Below, one piece after another: positions 5,480-5,786 of a DNA stretch of 5,786 nt (the first letter of the stretch is position 1; every line of letters starts with the position of its first letter). Origin of the DNA: Atribacterota bacterium (GTDB lineage: Bacteria > Atribacterota > Phoenicimicrobiia > Phoenicimicrobiales > Phoenicimicrobiaceae); assembly GCA_030599445.1 (NCBI GenBank), contig JAUVOA010000108.1, positions 1-5,786 on the forward strand, given 5' to 3'. Made by a program: the position numbers and the translations under genes. The notes beneath the pieces were generated by a model. That model saw nothing but the letters and a program-made list of their open reading frames with translations, ran no database searches and was not told the DNA's origin.

Positions 5480-5786
5480 TTAATCATTATTAAAATTTTT
5501 TCGGAATTTATTGGAAATAAACAGAGCAGACACCATTGAGGTTATAGGAACAGTTAATATTAATCCGATACTTCCCGATAACCCTTGAATAATTTCAGTG
5601 CTAACCGTATTAAGATTTATGGCTCTAAAATAAGGCATATTATAAGCCATTAGAAGTATCATTATGCTTAAAGAACAACCGGCAAAAGCAAGAATTAAGG
5701 TATTAGCCATAGTTCCTATTATATCTTTTCCTACATTCATTCCTGATTTAAAGAGTTCTGCCTTACTTAACTCAGGAACCTTGTTA
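5480..5786 (-). CDS. YibE/F family membrane protein, C-terminal part (5' end beyond window)
   Basis: The frame is open from the right edge to a TAA at 5480-5482, giving 101 complete residues. The ATG at 5740 is internal: the frame continues upstream to the edge as NKVPELSKAELFKSG, and the family pattern PELS..ELF.SGMN.G.DI.GTMANTLILAFAG runs straight across it. Two membrane segments are clear: TLILAFAG through ILLMAYNM, and the stretch from IIQGLSGSIGLIL to SALFI, followed by a short basic, Asn-rich tail. YibE/F proteins (PF07907) are multi-pass inner-membrane proteins of unknown function, found in many Gram-positive and thermophilic bacteria. Most of the protein, including its start, lies outside. 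The gene ends 142 bases before the livF remnant. Confidence 0.83.
   Translation of the reverse strand, partial: NKVPELSKAELFKSGMNVGKDIIGTMANTLILAFAGCSLSIMILLMAYNMPYFRAINLNTVSTEIIQGLSGSIGLILTVPITSMVSALFISNKFRKNFNND

Noticed and set aside
5738..5740. ATG at 5740 as the start of an 86-residue protein
   Set aside because: The frame and the YibE/F family pattern both continue upstream to the window edge, so this Met is internal.

Overview
The window is AT-rich DNA (about two-thirds A+T by eye) with compact bacterial genes and good Shine-Dalgarno sequences of the AGGAG type. It suggests an anaerobic, possibly thermophilic, low-GC bacterium. An adenosine-specific-kinase-like PF04008 protein, a divergent QueG-like corrinoid/Fe-S protein and a YibE/F membrane protein together would fit a Firmicutes or Atribacterota-like lineage, but this is inference and there is no marker gene to settle it. 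No rRNA, tRNA, CRISPR array, transposase or phage gene was seen.

Positions 1-1736 form a minus-strand block. In transcription order it holds a PF04008 protein (1736 to 1254), a PspC-domain membrane protein (1135 to 662) and, 23 bases later, a QueG-like 4Fe-4S protein (638 to beyond base 1, cut by the window edge). The 118-base gap between the first two holds an 8-bp tandem repeat and a 9-bp inverted repeat. The PspC and QueG-like genes look co-transcribed; the PF04008 gene may or may not be.

Positions 1737-1922 are a divergent intergenic region with a good plus-strand promoter. From 1923 to 5175 the genes run on the plus strand: a 12-helix MFS transporter, a HAD-family hydrolase with a Gly at the usual acid/base position, and an exported NodB-type polysaccharide deacetylase with a C-terminal beta-rich domain. 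A hairpin plus T-tract follows the HAD gene. A 19-bp perfect dyad overlaps the promoter region of the deacetylase, so that gene is probably a separate, regulated unit.

From 5176 to the end, features again lie on the minus strand. A broken C-terminal remnant of a LivF-type branched-chain amino acid ABC ATPase (5337 to 5186) ends inside a palindrome that also contains the deacetylase stop codon. An AT-rich stretch without a recognisable gene follows, then the C-terminal part of a YibE/F family membrane protein running off the right edge.

The genes do not form one obvious pathway. The window reads as ordinary chromosomal housekeeping and envelope genes with one decayed transporter gene. No convincing new multi-gene system was found; the most noteworthy points are the divergent QueG-like protein, the dyad operator candidate, the repeat-bearing spacer and the livF relic.
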